Source: Cellulomonas humilata | Lineage (GTDB): Bacteria > Actinomycetota > Actinomycetes > Actinomycetales > Cellulomonadaceae | DNA length: 64,000 bases | Reading direction: 5' to 3' | Assembly (NCBI RefSeq): GCF_030814415.1 | Contig: NZ_JAUSVB010000005.1 | Coordinates: 310,001 to 374,000, forward strand | In this document: in pieces, positions 24,547 through 32,888 of the stretch | Position numbering within the stretch: position 1 is the first letter of the stretch | How the letters are laid out: each line of letters opens with the position of its first letter | Translations under genes and position numbers: made by a program | Notes under the pieces: generated by a model | The model's input: only the letters and a program-made list of their open reading frames with translations | Databases searched by the model: none | Told to the model about the DNA's origin: nothing

Positions 24547-25565
24547 ACACCGGTGACCTGAGCACGTTGCTCGTCTGGGGTGCCGCGACCGCGTTCACCG
24601 TCGCCCTGATCGCGTACAGCGTCGACCTCGCGCGCATCGCGGACCGGGCGCAGAAGCGCGTCCCCGAGGCTGCCCTCGCCGGCGCACCGGGCGGGCGTCC
24701 CGCCACCGCGGTCGCCGGTTCGGAGGCGCAGAGCGCACCCGGAAGGTCGGTCCGCGCCGAGGGGATCGCCCGGTCGACCACCCTGCTCGGGCTCGTGCTG
24801 CTCTTCGCTGGCATCGTGCTGCGCGGCATCGCCGCCGGCCGGTGGCCGACCGCCAACATGTACGAGTTCACGATCGTCGGCGTGTTCGTCGCGGTCCTGG
24901 TGCTGACGATCGTGCAGCGCCGCCGCGTCATCGCCTTCGTCGGCGTCGTCGTGATGGGCATCTCCGTGCTGGCGCTCGTCCTCGCGCTCAATGCGTTCTA
25001 CATCCAAGCCGACCAGGTGCAGCCCGCCCTGCAGAGCTACTGGCTGATCCTGCACGTCGGGGTCGCGATCACCGCCACCGGCATCTTCACCGTCGCGTTC
25101 GCCGCCGCCATCCTCCAGGTCCTGCGCAGCTTCCGCGAGGAGGCCCTCGCTGCCGTGGACGCGCCCGCCGTCACCGTCGGCGCACCCCGTCGTTCCGACC
25201 GCTTCCGGGCCTGGGTCGGCGGCCCGAGGTTCGGCTGGCTGGAGCAGGTGCCCGGTTCCCGTGAGCTCGAGGCGCTGTCCTTCCGCCTCAACGCGGTCGC
25301 GTTCGTGCTCTGGACCTTCACGCTGATCGGCGGCGCCATCTGGGCCGAGCACGCGTGGGGCCGGTACTGGGGCTGGGACCCCAAGGAGGTCGGCACGTTC
25401 GTCGCGTGGGTCGTCTACGCGGCCTACCTGCACGCGCGCACCACGCGCGGCTGGAGCGGCCGCCGGGCGTCCTACTTCGTGTTCGTCGGCTACGCCGTCG
25501 TGCTCGCGAACTTCACGGTCGTGAACCTCGTCGTCACGGGGAAGCACTCGTACTCGGGCGTGTGA
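24543..25565 (+). CDS. ccsB: CcsB/ResC cytochrome c biogenesis haem-handling protein
   Basis: Membrane protein of 340 residues. It carries the tryptophan-rich WWD motif of haem-handling proteins (WGRYWGWDPKEVGTFVAWVVYAAYLHARTTRGW) between membrane helices and a typical last helix FVFVGYAVVLANFTVVNLV. With ResB it forms the system II cytochrome c synthetase. The ATG at 24543 overlaps resB. It closes the operon and converges with the small PLDc_N gene. Confidence 0.95.
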   Translation: MNTGDLSTLLVWGAATAFTVALIAYSVDLARIADRAQKRVPEAALAGAPGGRPATAVAGSEAQSAPGRSVRAEGIARSTTLLGLVLLFAGIVLRGIAAGRWPTANMYEFTIVGVFVAVLVLTIVQRRRVIAFVGVVVMGISVLALVLALNAFYIQADQVQPALQSYWLILHVGVAITATGIFTVAFAAAILQVLRSFREEALAAVDAPAVTVGAPRRSDRFRAWVGGPRFGWLEQVPGSRELEALSFRLNAVAFVLWTFTLIGGAIWAEHAWGRYWGWDPKEVGTFVAWVVYAAYLHARTTRGWSGRRASYFVFVGYAVVLANFTVVNLVVTGKHSYSGV

Positions 25566-25587
25566 CCCGTCGCTGAGCCCCGCGCCC

Positions 25588-25908
25588 TCAGGTCGCGGAC
25601 GGCGGTGCGTCGTCGGACGCGCCCGGGTCGGCGCGCCGTCGGTCGTCGTCCAGCCTCGACAGGAAGTCCGGGTCGTCGTCCGGTCCCGTGGCGCGGCGGT
25701 TCCGCGACGAGGTGTCGGGGCCGCCGGCGGTGCGGCGCGACCACCGCACGGCGAGCCAGACGAGCGCGCCGATGAGCGGCACGACGAGGATCAGCGCGAC
25801 CCAGAAGATCGGGTGCACCCCGAGGCGCTCGTCATCGGTGCTGCGGATGACATCGATCACGCAGTAGACGATCAGTCCGATGACCACCAGGACGGCGAGG
25901 TTCCTCAC
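25588..25908 (-). CDS. PLDc_N-domain small membrane protein
   Basis: Protein of 106 residues with two hydrophobic helices (LAVLVVIGLIVYCVIDVI and HPIFWVALILVVPLIGALVWLAV), matching the phospholipase D N-terminal (PLDc_N) domain of cardiolipin-synthase relatives, followed by a polar, acidic tail. Function unknown. GTG 25908 is supported by TAGTCT exactly six bases upstream, so the mRNA is probably leaderless. It diverges from the DUF4229 gene. Confidence 0.8.
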   Translation of the reverse strand: MRNLAVLVVIGLIVYCVIDVIRSTDDERLGVHPIFWVALILVVPLIGALVWLAVRWSRRTAGGPDTSSRNRRATGPDDDPDFLSRLDDDRRRADPGASDDAPPSAT

Positions 25909-25914
25909 CTAGTC

Positions 25915-25920
25915 AGACTA
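25915..25920 (-). promoter_or_regulatory. Leaderless -10 box of the PLDc_N gene
   Basis: TAGTCT on the minus strand, six bases before GTG 25908. Confidence 0.5.
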
Positions 25921-25953
25921 GACGCCTGGGACGGGTAGGGAGGTCCCAGCGCC

Positions 25954-25959
25954 TACCCT
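25954..25959 (+). promoter_or_regulatory. Leaderless -10 box of the DUF4229 gene
   Basis: TACCCT, six bases before GTG 25966. Confidence 0.5.
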
Positions 25960-25965
25960 GGGACC

Positions 25966-26253
25966 GTGCCTTTCGTCGTCTACTCGGTCCTGCGCCTCGC
26001 GCTCTTCGGCGCCTGCCTCGGTCTGCTCTGGTGGGCGGGCCTCCGCTCGTGGCTGGTGGTCATCGTCGCGGCGTTCCTCGCGTGGGGGGTGTCCTACGTC
26101 CTGCTCGCCGGTCCGCGGGATGCGGCGGCACGGCAGCTGGCCGAGCGGGCGGAGCGCCGCCGTGCAGCGGGGGACCGGACGGTGCTGGGCAAGCGCGCGC
26201 AGGAGGACGCCGACGTCGAGGACGCGGCCGACGAGGCCGCGCGCGACGCCTAG
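25966..26253 (+). CDS. DUF4229 small membrane protein
   Basis: Protein of 95 residues with two N-terminal helices (LALFGACLGLLWWAGL and SWLVVIVAAFLAWGVSYVLL) and a charged tail (ARQLAERAERRRAAGDRT...DVEDAADEAARDA). This is the DUF4229 family, found next to menaquinone genes in actinobacteria. No function is known. Its TAG stop and the TAG of menA on the opposite strand share the tetramer CTAG (26250-26253). Confidence 0.85.
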   Translation: MPFVVYSVLRLALFGACLGLLWWAGLRSWLVVIVAAFLAWGVSYVLLAGPRDAAARQLAERAERRRAAGDRTVLGKRAQEDADVEDAADEAARDA

Positions 26254-27122
26254 AGCGCCAGTCCGAGCCCGAGCAGCACCCCGAACGCGAGCTCGAGCAG
26301 ACCGGTCCCGGCCAGGACCGGGACCAGGGCCTTGCCGCGCGCGCCGAGCAGCACGGTGCCGGCCAGGACGACCGACGGCGCCAGGAGCAGCAGCACGATC
26401 AGCGTCCACGGCGACGCGAACGCGCAGCCGATGCCACCGAGCAGCACGGGACCGACGACGAGCACCGCGTAGGCGCGTCGCGACCACCGCTCGCCCATGC
26501 GCACGGCGAGGGTCCGCTTGCCGACGAGCGCGTCCGTCGGCACGTCCCGCAGGTTGTTGGCCATGAGCAGGGCGCACGCGAGCATGCCGACGCACACGGC
26601 GCCGACCCACGCGGGCCAGGAGAGCTCGTCGGCCTGCGTGTAGGTGGTGCCGAGAACGGCGACGAGACCGAAGAACACGAAGACGCCGACCTCGCCCAGC
26701 CCGCGGTAGCCGTAGGGCCGCCGACCGCCGGTGTAACCCCAGGCCGCGACGATCGCGACGGCGCCGACGGCGAGCAACCACCACTGGCCGGTCATCGCGA
26801 CCAGGACGAGGCCGAGCACGGCGGCGAGGCCGAACGCCGCGAACGCCGCGGCCTTGACGGTCCCGGGGCTGGCCGTCCCGGAGGCGGTCAGCCGCAGCGG
26901 ACCGACCCGGTCCACGTCGGTGCCGCGGATGCCGTCGGAGTAGTCGTTCGCGTAGTTGACCCCGACCTGCAGGGCCAGCGCGACACCGAGCGCGAGCGCG
27001 GCGCGGCCGAGGTGGACCTCTCCCAGCTGGGCGGCCGCGCCGGTGCCGACGAGCACAGGGGCGGCAGCAGCCGGCAGCGTCCGCGGGCGTGCACCCTGCA
27101 CCCAGTCGCTGGCAGTCGTCAC
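26250..27122 (-). CDS. menA: 1,4-dihydroxy-2-naphthoate polyprenyltransferase
   Basis: UbiA-family membrane enzyme of 290 residues with about eight helices. The two aspartate motifs are visible: NYANDYSDGIRGTD (first) and NNLRDVPTDALVGKRTLAVRMG (second), which bind the polyprenyl diphosphate through magnesium. It prenylates and decarboxylates 1,4-dihydroxy-2-naphthoate to demethylmenaquinol. GTG 27122 shares GTGA with the menE stop, so the two are coupled. The prenyl donor probably comes from the synthase at 57812. Confidence 0.94.
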   Translation of the reverse strand: MTTASDWVQGARPRTLPAAAAPVLVGTGAAAQLGEVHLGRAALALGVALALQVGVNYANDYSDGIRGTDVDRVGPLRLTASGTASPGTVKAAAFAAFGLAAVLGLVLVAMTGQWWLLAVGAVAIVAAWGYTGGRRPYGYRGLGEVGVFVFFGLVAVLGTTYTQADELSWPAWVGAVCVGMLACALLMANNLRDVPTDALVGKRTLAVRMGERWSRRAYAVLVVGPVLLGGIGCAFASPWTLIVLLLLAPSVVLAGTVLLGARGKALVPVLAGTGLLELAFGVLLGLGLAL

Positions 27123-28258
27123 GTGGGGTTCCTCTCGAGCTGGCGGACGGCGAGCTGCGTGGCGGCCCGACGGTCGATCTTGCCCGGCCCGCGCACGGGG
27201 AGCGAGTCCGTGACCACGAGTCGGCGCGGGGCGTGCGGGGCACCGAGGCGGTCGGCGACGGCGGTGCGGACCTGCTCCAGCGTGGGCGGCCCGTCAGGGC
27301 GGGCGACGACGACCGCGACGACGGCCTGTCCCCACTCGGCGTCGGGCACGCCGACGACGCACACCTCGCTGACCCCCGGCAGGCTCGCGACGACCGCCTC
27401 GACCGGTCCGGGCGGGATCTTGACGCCCCCGCTGACCAGGACGTCGTCGGCGCGGCCGAGCACCGCGAGCACGCCGTCGGACCACGTCCCGAGGTCCGAC
27501 GTGCGCAGGTGTCGAACCCCGTCCACCTGCGCGAACGCGTCGGCGTCGAGGTCGGGGCGGTCCCGGTAGCCGTCGGCGAGGACCGAGCCGGCCAGCAGGA
27601 TCCGCCCGTCGTCGTCGAGCCGGACGGCGACTCCGGCGAGCGGGCGCCCGTCGTACACGCAGCCACCGCACGTCTCGGTCATGCCGTACGTCGTGACGAC
27701 CGCGACGCCGGCCGCGCGGGCGCGCGTCAGCAGGTCCGGCGACGACGCGGCGCCACCCAGCAGCACCCCGTCGAAGGAGCGGAGCGCGTCGGTCGCGGCG
27801 GCGTCGTCGAGGAGCCGCACCAGCTGCGTGGGCACGAGCGAGGTGTACCGCGGCCCGGTGGGGCCCATCGCGCCGACCGCCGCGGCGAAGGCCACCGCCC
27901 GGAACGGGCCGGCGGCCAGCACGGTCGGCGAAGTGCCCGCCAGCACCGAGCGCACGAGCACCTGGAGGCCGGCCACGTGGTCGGTGGGGAGCGCGAGCAG
28001 CCAGTGCCCCGGGCCGGCGAGCCGGTCGTGCGTCGCGCCCGCCGACGCGCGCAGGGCGGTGGCCGACAGCAGCACGCCGCGGGGCTCACCGGTGGAGCCC
28101 GAGGTCCGGACGACGACCGCGACGTCCTCGCCCACACCGCCGGTCGTCCCCCCGGCCGACCCCGGTGCGACCGCCGGTCCGGAGCCCGCCAGAGCCGCCT
28201 CGAGCGCCGGGAGGAGCAGGTCCGGCCGCGCGGGGACGTCACGCAGGGGTCGGATCAC
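27119..28258 (-). CDS. menE: o-succinylbenzoate-CoA ligase
   Basis: Enzyme of 379 residues of the adenylate-forming family, of the short actinobacterial MenE type. Motifs: VVVRTSGSTGEPRGVLLS (ATP P-loop), TTYGMTETCGGCVYDG, and ARVL-type hinge LGRADDVLVSGGVKIPPGPVE, with PVRGPGKIDRR holding the catalytic lysine. It activates o-succinylbenzoate with ATP and CoA. GTG 28258 is chosen because TACGCT lies six bases before it; a longer start would add low-quality sequence. It precedes menA in the same transcript. Confidence 0.92.
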   Translation of the reverse strand: MIRPLRDVPARPDLLLPALEAALAGSGPAVAPGSAGGTTGGVGEDVAVVVRTSGSTGEPRGVLLSATALRASAGATHDRLAGPGHWLLALPTDHVAGLQVLVRSVLAGTSPTVLAAGPFRAVAFAAAVGAMGPTGPRYTSLVPTQLVRLLDDAAATDALRSFDGVLLGGAASSPDLLTRARAAGVAVVTTYGMTETCGGCVYDGRPLAGVAVRLDDDGRILLAGSVLADGYRDRPDLDADAFAQVDGVRHLRTSDLGTWSDGVLAVLGRADDVLVSGGVKIPPGPVEAVVASLPGVSEVCVVGVPDAEWGQAVVAVVVARPDGPPTLEQVRTAVADRLGAPHAPRRLVVTDSLPVRGPGKIDRRAATQLAVRQLERNPT

Positions 28259-28264
28259 CCGCTC

Positions 28265-28270
28265 AGCGTA
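28265..28270 (-). promoter_or_regulatory. Leaderless -10 box of menE-menA
   Basis: TACGCT on the minus strand, six bases before GTG 28258. Confidence 0.55.
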
Positions 28271-28352
28271 GGTCCGACCCGGCGCGTGCCCGGCCGGGCC
28301 GCACACGGTCACGCCGTAGAGTGTCGCGCGGTTCACACCCTGAAGGAGCACC

Positions 28353-29447
28353 GTGCCGTCTGTCCTCACCGCCCCGTCCGCCCGCCGGCGACCCCTCGCG
28401 ATCGTCGCGCTCGCGACCGGAGCCGCCCTCGTCCTGGGCGCGTGCAGCGGGTCGCCGACCGACCCGACGCCCGTGGCGCCGGTGACCCAGGCGCCCGTCA
28501 TCGAGGCAGCGAAGATCGCCCCGCCCGCACCCGTGGTGCCGCCCCGCTGGCCGCTCACCGGCGTCGTCGCCACGGAGGTCGCGGTGCGCCCCGCGCTCGC
28601 GATCAAGGTCGAGAACTCGGGCGAGGCGCGCCCGCAGACCGGCCTGGACCAGGCCGACGTCGTGTGGGAGCAGGTGGTCGAGGGTGGGATCAGCCGGTTC
28701 GTCGCGGTCTACCAGTCGCAGGTGCCGGCCGAGGTCGGTCCGATCCGCTCGGTCCGCCCGATGGACCCGGCGATCGCCGCGCCCCTGCACGGTCTGATCG
28801 CCTTCTCCGGTGGCCAGCCGCAGTTCGTCCAGGACCTGAAGAACGCGGGCCTGCAGATCATCAGCATGGATGCCGGCGCTGACGGCTTCTACCGCAAGAA
28901 GGGCGTGGGTCCCGCGCCGCACAACGTGTACGGGACGCCGCAGACCTTCTGGGACCAGACCGACGCCGAGCACGCCGCCGCGCCGGCCAGCCAGTTCGTG
29001 ATGGCGAAGGCCCCCGAGAAGGCCAGCGCGGCCGTCGCGGGCGGCCCGTCGACGACCGTGGCCGTGCGCCTCTCGGGCTACTCGCGTCCGACGTGGACGT
29101 GGGACGCCGCGACGGGGACCTGGCTCCGGGCGGAGGGGACCGCGCCGGCGATGCTGCGCTCCGGCGCCCAGATCGCCGCGACGAACGTGGTCACGCTCAA
29201 GGTGCGCGTGGTGAGCTCGGGCACGACGGACCCCGCAGGCAACCCGGTCCCGGAGACGGTCCTGGAGGGCACGGGCGACGCCACGGTGTCCAGCGGCGGC
29301 AAGACGGTCACGGGCACGTGGACGAAGACAGGGACGGACGCGGTGCTCACCCTCGCGACGGCCGACGGCGCGGTCCTCACCCTCGCGCCCGGCATCACGT
29401 GGGTGGAGCTGGTCCCGGTGGACTCGGGCTCGGTCACGATCAGCTGA
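28353..29447 (+). CDS. DUF3048 lipoprotein (YerB-like), copy A
   Basis: Secreted lipoprotein of 364 residues with lipobox LGAC (Cys31), a proline-rich linker and the DUF3048 body: RPALAIKVENSGEARPQTGLDQADVVWEQVVEGGISRFVAVYQSQVPAEVGPIRSVRPMD. The family is named after Bacillus YerB; it is cell-envelope located but its role is unknown. GTG 28353 follows GAAGGAG. It is followed by a closely related second copy, so the two arose by tandem duplication. Confidence 0.88.
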   Translation: MPSVLTAPSARRRPLAIVALATGAALVLGACSGSPTDPTPVAPVTQAPVIEAAKIAPPAPVVPPRWPLTGVVATEVAVRPALAIKVENSGEARPQTGLDQADVVWEQVVEGGISRFVAVYQSQVPAEVGPIRSVRPMDPAIAAPLHGLIAFSGGQPQFVQDLKNAGLQIISMDAGADGFYRKKGVGPAPHNVYGTPQTFWDQTDAEHAAAPASQFVMAKAPEKASAAVAGGPSTTVAVRLSGYSRPTWTWDAATGTWLRAEGTAPAMLRSGAQIAATNVVTLKVRVVSSGTTDPAGNPVPETVLEGTGDATVSSGGKTVTGTWTKTGTDAVLTLATADGAVLTLAPGITWVELVPVDSGSVTIS

Positions 29448-29524
29448 GTCGGCCGAGGCTCCCCGGTGCGGGAGCAGCGGCGTGGCAGCCTGGTCCGGTG
29501 CAGGCGAACGACGGGGGAGCACGG

Positions 29525-30607
29525 ATGACGACGACGACGACACGACGAGGGACGCGCAGCGCGGTCGCTGCGGTGCTCGCGGCCCTGGCCCTGGCCGTCG
29601 CGGGCTGCAGCTCGCCGCCGGAGGAGCCGCAGGAGCCGCCGGCCCCGGTGACGCAGGGTCCGACGATCGCGCCGGACAAGGCGCCCGCACCCGTGCCCGT
29701 CGTGCCGCCGACCTGGCCGCTGACCGGCGTCGCGGGCGAGCCGGCCGTGCGGCCCTCGCTCGCCGTGAAGATCGAGAACACGGCCGTGGCCCGACCGCAG
29801 ACGGGCCTGGACCAGGCGGACGTCGTCTGGGAGACGATCGTCGAGTTCGACGTGTCGCGATTCATCGCGGTGTTCCACTCGCAGGTCCCCGCGGAGGTCG
29901 GGCCCATCCGGTCGGTGCGGCCGATGGACCCGGTGATCCTGGCCCCGATGCACGGGCTCCTGGCGTTCTCGGGCGGTCAGCCGGGCATCCTCGACCTCGT
30001 CGCTGCCAGCGGCGTGCAGATGATCAGCCACGACGCGGGCGCCCCGGGCATGTACCGGGTCAAGGACCGCGCGGCGCCGCACAACGTCTACGGCACGCCG
30101 ACCACGTTCTGGGGCCTGGCCGACGCCGACCACCAGGCGTCCCCGGGAGAGCAGTTCACGTTCGCCCGCAGCGCCGACCGGGCGGCGGCCGTCGTGGCCG
30201 GGACGCCCGCGAGCACGCTGACGTTCCGCCTCTCACCGGCCTCCAGCCCTGGATGGGCGTGGGACCCGGCCACCGGCACCTGGCTGCGGTTCGAGGGCGC
30301 CACGCCCGCGACGGCCCGCAGCGGCGCGCGGCTGTCCGCGGTCAACGTCGTGTCGATCACCGCCGACCACCCCAACACGGGCTTCGGCGCCCAGGGCGGT
30401 GCTCCCGTGCCCACCTACACGCTGGTCGGCTCGGGTGAGGGTGTCGTCGCGACGGGCGGCAAGACGGTGGCGGTGCGCTGGCAGAAGGACTCCGACATGG
30501 CGCCGCTGCGGCTGTTCACCGCGGACGGCAAGCCCGCGGACCTGGCGCCGGGGAACACGTGGGTCGAGCTGGTGCCCGCCGGGAGCGGGTCGCTGACGAT
30601 CGGCTGA
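29525..30607 (+). CDS. DUF3048 lipoprotein (YerB-like), copy B
   Basis: Lipoprotein of 360 residues (lipobox AGC, Cys28), sharing the same layout and motifs as copy A: SLAVKIENTAVARPQTGLDQADVVWE, PAEVGPIRSVRPMDP, APHNVYGTPTTFW and a closing NTWVELVPAGSGSLTIG. The signal peptide and linker differ most. The ATG at 29525 follows GGGGGAG. Seventy-seven bases separate it from copy A, so the two may be co-transcribed. Confidence 0.88.
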   Translation: MTTTTTRRGTRSAVAAVLAALALAVAGCSSPPEEPQEPPAPVTQGPTIAPDKAPAPVPVVPPTWPLTGVAGEPAVRPSLAVKIENTAVARPQTGLDQADVVWETIVEFDVSRFIAVFHSQVPAEVGPIRSVRPMDPVILAPMHGLLAFSGGQPGILDLVAASGVQMISHDAGAPGMYRVKDRAAPHNVYGTPTTFWGLADADHQASPGEQFTFARSADRAAAVVAGTPASTLTFRLSPASSPGWAWDPATGTWLRFEGATPATARSGARLSAVNVVSITADHPNTGFGAQGGAPVPTYTLVGSGEGVVATGGKTVAVRWQKDSDMAPLRLFTADGKPADLAPGNTWVELVPAGSGSLTIG

Positions 30608-30725
30608 GCCCATCGGTTGTCCGTCCAGGGGATGACCTCCCGGGACCGGTTGGCCACCCCAGGTCGGGACGACGACGGGCCCTCGGGTCGATGTCCTGTC
30701 GCGGCGCGCGGGCGACGCTGGACGC

Positions 30726-30890
30726 ATGACAGCTCTCCCGCACCACCACCCCGCACCCGTCGAGCACGACGTCCGGTCCCTCGGTGCCGTCGTGGTCTCC
30801 GCCGTCGTGCTCGTCGCGCTGCTCGTGGGTGCGGCGGGCGTCCTCGGCTCGGTCGTCGACCTCGCCGGGTGGGCCCTGTCCGGCAGCTAG
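30726..30890 (+). CDS. Possible small single-pass membrane protein
   Basis: A 54-residue reading frame whose product has a histidine-proline-rich N-terminus (MTALPHHHPAPVEHDVRS) and one hydrophobic helix (LGAVVVSAVVLVALLVGAAGVL). No Shine-Dalgarno sequence is clear, and no family is recognised. Its TAG shares CTAG with the menB stop on the other strand (30887-30890), the same junction seen between DUF4229 and menA. The clean helix and codon use make a real gene plausible. Confidence 0.45.
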   Translation: MTALPHHHPAPVEHDVRSLGAVVVSAVVLVALLVGAAGVLGSVVDLAGWALSGS

Positions 30891-31855
30891 TACGCGTACG
30901 GGAAGCCCGACCAGTCGGGCTCGCGGCGCTCCAGGAACGCGTCGCGCCCCTCGACCGCCTCGTCGGTCATGTACGCCAGCCGGGTCGCCTCACCGGCGAA
31001 CACCTGCTGCCCGGCCAGGCCGTCGTCCGCCAGGTTGAAGGCGAACTTGAGCATGCGGACGGCCTGCGGCGACTTGGTCGCGATGATCCGGGCGTACTCG
31101 AGGCCGGCGTCCTCGATCTCGTCGTGGTCGACCACGTCGTTGACCGCGCCCCAGGCGAGCGCCTGCTCCGACGAGTACTCGCGGGCCAGGAAGAAGATCT
31201 CGCGGGCGCGCTTCTGCCCCACCTGCCGCGCCAGCAGCGCGGAGCCGTACCCGCCGTCGAACGAGCCCACGTTGGCGTCGGTCTGCATGAAGCGGGCGTG
31301 CTCGCGGCTGGCGATGCTGAGGTCCGCGACGACGTGCAACGAGTGCCCGCCCCCGGCCGCCCAGCCGTTCACCAGCGCGACCACGACCTTCGGCATGGTC
31401 CGGATCAGCCGCTGCACCTCGAGGATGTGCAGGCGCCCCGCTCGCGCCGGGTCGACGTCGTCGGCGGTCTGGCCCGACGCGTACTGGTAGCCCGAGCGGC
31501 CGCGGATGCGCTGGTCCCCGCCGGAGCAGAACGCCCAGACGCCGTCCTTGGGGCTGGGGCCGTTGCCGGTGAGCAGCACCGTGCCGACGTCGGAGGTCGT
31601 GCGCGCGTGGTCGAGCACGCGGTACAGCTCGTCGACCGTGTGCGGGCGGAAGGCGTTGCGGACCTCGGGGCGGTCGAACGCGACGCGGACCACGGGCAGG
31701 TCCCGGGCGACGGCTCCGGCGGCGACGTCGTCGAGCCCGGGCCGGGCGAACCCCCGGTGGTACGTCAGGTCGGTGAGGTCCTCGAAGCCGTCGACGGTGC
31801 GCCAGCGCGTCGGGTCGAACGTGTCGGAGACGGGGGCCGGCAGCTCTGAGGTCAC
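30887..31855 (-). CDS. menB: 1,4-dihydroxy-2-naphthoyl-CoA synthase
   Basis: Crotonase-family enzyme of 322 residues with the MenB landmarks: AFCSGGDQRIRGRSGYQY (active-site loop), VNGWAAGGGHSLHVVADLSIAS (oxyanion hole), TDANVGSFDGGYGSALLARQVGQKRAREIFFL, and C-terminal FPYAY. It cyclises o-succinylbenzoyl-CoA. GTG 31855 is preceded at six bases by TAGGCT, so the transcript is probably leaderless. Confidence 0.95.
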   Translation of the reverse strand: MTSELPAPVSDTFDPTRWRTVDGFEDLTDLTYHRGFARPGLDDVAAGAVARDLPVVRVAFDRPEVRNAFRPHTVDELYRVLDHARTTSDVGTVLLTGNGPSPKDGVWAFCSGGDQRIRGRSGYQYASGQTADDVDPARAGRLHILEVQRLIRTMPKVVVALVNGWAAGGGHSLHVVADLSIASREHARFMQTDANVGSFDGGYGSALLARQVGQKRAREIFFLAREYSSEQALAWGAVNDVVDHDEIEDAGLEYARIIATKSPQAVRMLKFAFNLADDGLAGQQVFAGEATRLAYMTDEAVEGRDAFLERREPDWSGFPYAY

Positions 31856-31861
31856 GGCGGC

Positions 31862-31867
31862 AGCCTA
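31862..31867 (-). promoter_or_regulatory. Leaderless -10 box of menB
   Basis: TAGGCT on the minus strand, six bases before GTG 31855. Confidence 0.5.
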
Positions 31868-31881
31868 ACCGCGCCGAGGTC

Positions 31882-31903
31882 TTCTGGTACTCTCGTACCA
31901 GAA
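31882..31903. promoter_or_regulatory. Palindromic operator before the SMR exporter gene (TetR type)
   Basis: TTCTGGTAC-TCTC-GTACCAGAA, a perfect nine-bp dyad. It overlaps a possible -10 box TACTCT (31888-31893). The TetR-family gene of the same operon is the likely binder. Confidence 0.75.
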
Positions 31904-31964
31904 ACGTGCGCGGGACGGCGGGGACTGCCACCCGGCGCGCACGGCATGAAAGTGGTGCACCACC

Positions 31965-32288
31965 ATGGCCTGGATCGTCCTCATCCTGTCCGGCATGCTC
32001 GAGGCCGGCTGGGCGCTGAGCCTCAAGGCGTCCGACGGCTTCACCAAGCTCTGGCCCACCGTGCTGTTCGTGGTCCTGCTCGTCGCCTCGATGGGCGGCC
32101 TGGCCTGGGCACTGAAGACGCTGCCGGTCGGCGTCGCGTACGGCGTCTGGGTCGGCATCGGGGCGGCGCTCACCGCCGTCCTCGCGATCGTCTTCTTCGA
32201 CGAGGCCCTCTCCGTGCTGAAGATCGTGTCGCTCGTGCTGATCATCGCCGGCGTCGTCGGGCTGAACCTCTCGTCGAGCGCGCATTGA
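31965..32288 (+). CDS. sugE: SugE/Gdx-type guanidinium exporter (SMR family)
   Basis: Four-helix membrane protein of 107 residues. The Gdx-type signatures are present: the helix 1 proton-binding glutamate in MLEAGWALSLKASDGF and the loop LPVGVAYGVWVGIGA. Gdx proteins export guanidinium in exchange for protons as antiparallel dimers. No guanidine riboswitch is recognisable in the leader, although a GC-rich hairpin (arms GTGCGCG/CGCGCAC, 31906-31942) lies there. It overlaps tetR by TTGA. Drug-exporting EmrE-type activity is less likely from the motif. Confidence 0.9.
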   Translation: MAWIVLILSGMLEAGWALSLKASDGFTKLWPTVLFVVLLVASMGGLAWALKTLPVGVAYGVWVGIGAALTAVLAIVFFDEALSVLKIVSLVLIIAGVVGLNLSSSAH

Positions 32289-32884
32289 CAGGCGAGCGGG
32301 CGGTCCGCGCCAAGGGCGCACGGCGGCGCGACGAGCTCGCGCGCGCCGCCGCGGCGCTCACGCTGCGCGACGGACCGGGTGCGCTCACGCACCGCCGGGT
32401 GGCCGCCGAGGCCGGGGCCTCGCTGTCGGCGACCACGTACTACTTCGCGTCCCTCGACGACCTCGCCGCGGCGGCCGGGCGTGCGCTCGCCGACGAGTGG
32501 GCCGAGCACGCGCGCACGGTGCTCGTCGCGGCGCCGACCGTGACCGTCCAGGAGGACCCCGTGGCGGCCGCACGGGTGCTCGTCGACGCCGTCCTGCCTC
32601 CCGGGGACGACACCGAGGTGCGCAGCCACTACGAGCACCTGCTCGGTGCAGGCAGGCACGCGACGCTCGCCCGCGCGTTCGCCGCCGGGCGCGGGGTGGT
32701 CGACACCGTGCTGGGCGAGCTGGTCGGGCGCGTCGGTGCGCCCACGTCGGCCGCGGTGACCACCGCCGTCGTCGACGGTGCGGTGGTGACGGCTCTGACC
32801 GAGCAGCGGCCGGTGCGGGCGACCGCGTGCGCGTTGCTCGTCGACGCCTGGGGGCTGCATTCGTCGGACTCCACCGTACGCTGA
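32285..32884 (+). CDS. TetR-family regulator coupled to the SMR exporter
   Basis: Regulator of 199 residues. The TetR helix-turn-helix is clear (ELARAAAALTLRDGPGALTHRRVAAEAGASLSATTYYFASLDDLAAAAG), followed by a helical ligand domain. The start is taken as TTG 32285, which shares TTGA with the exporter stop; no ATG or GTG lies in frame before the domain. It probably represses its own operon through the palindrome at 31882-31903. Its stop overlaps the menC -10 box. Confidence 0.8.
   Translation: MTGERAVRAKGARRRDELARAAAALTLRDGPGALTHRRVAAEAGASLSATTYYFASLDDLAAAAGRALADEWAEHARTVLVAAPTVTVQEDPVAAARVLVDAVLPPGDDTEVRSHYEHLLGAGRHATLARAFAAGRGVVDTVLGELVGRVGAPTSAAVTTAVVDGAVVTALTEQRPVRATACALLVDAWGLHSSDSTVR
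32877..32882 (+). promoter_or_regulatory. Leaderless -10 box of menC-menD
   Basis: TACGCT, six bases before GTG 32889 and overlapping the tetR end. Confidence 0.55.
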
Positions 32885-32888
32885 CGAG

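Noticed and set aside
31904..31964. Guanidine riboswitch in the sugE leader
   Set aside because: A GC-rich hairpin is present, but the conserved loops of the guanidine classes could not be found by eye. A covariance search would settle it.
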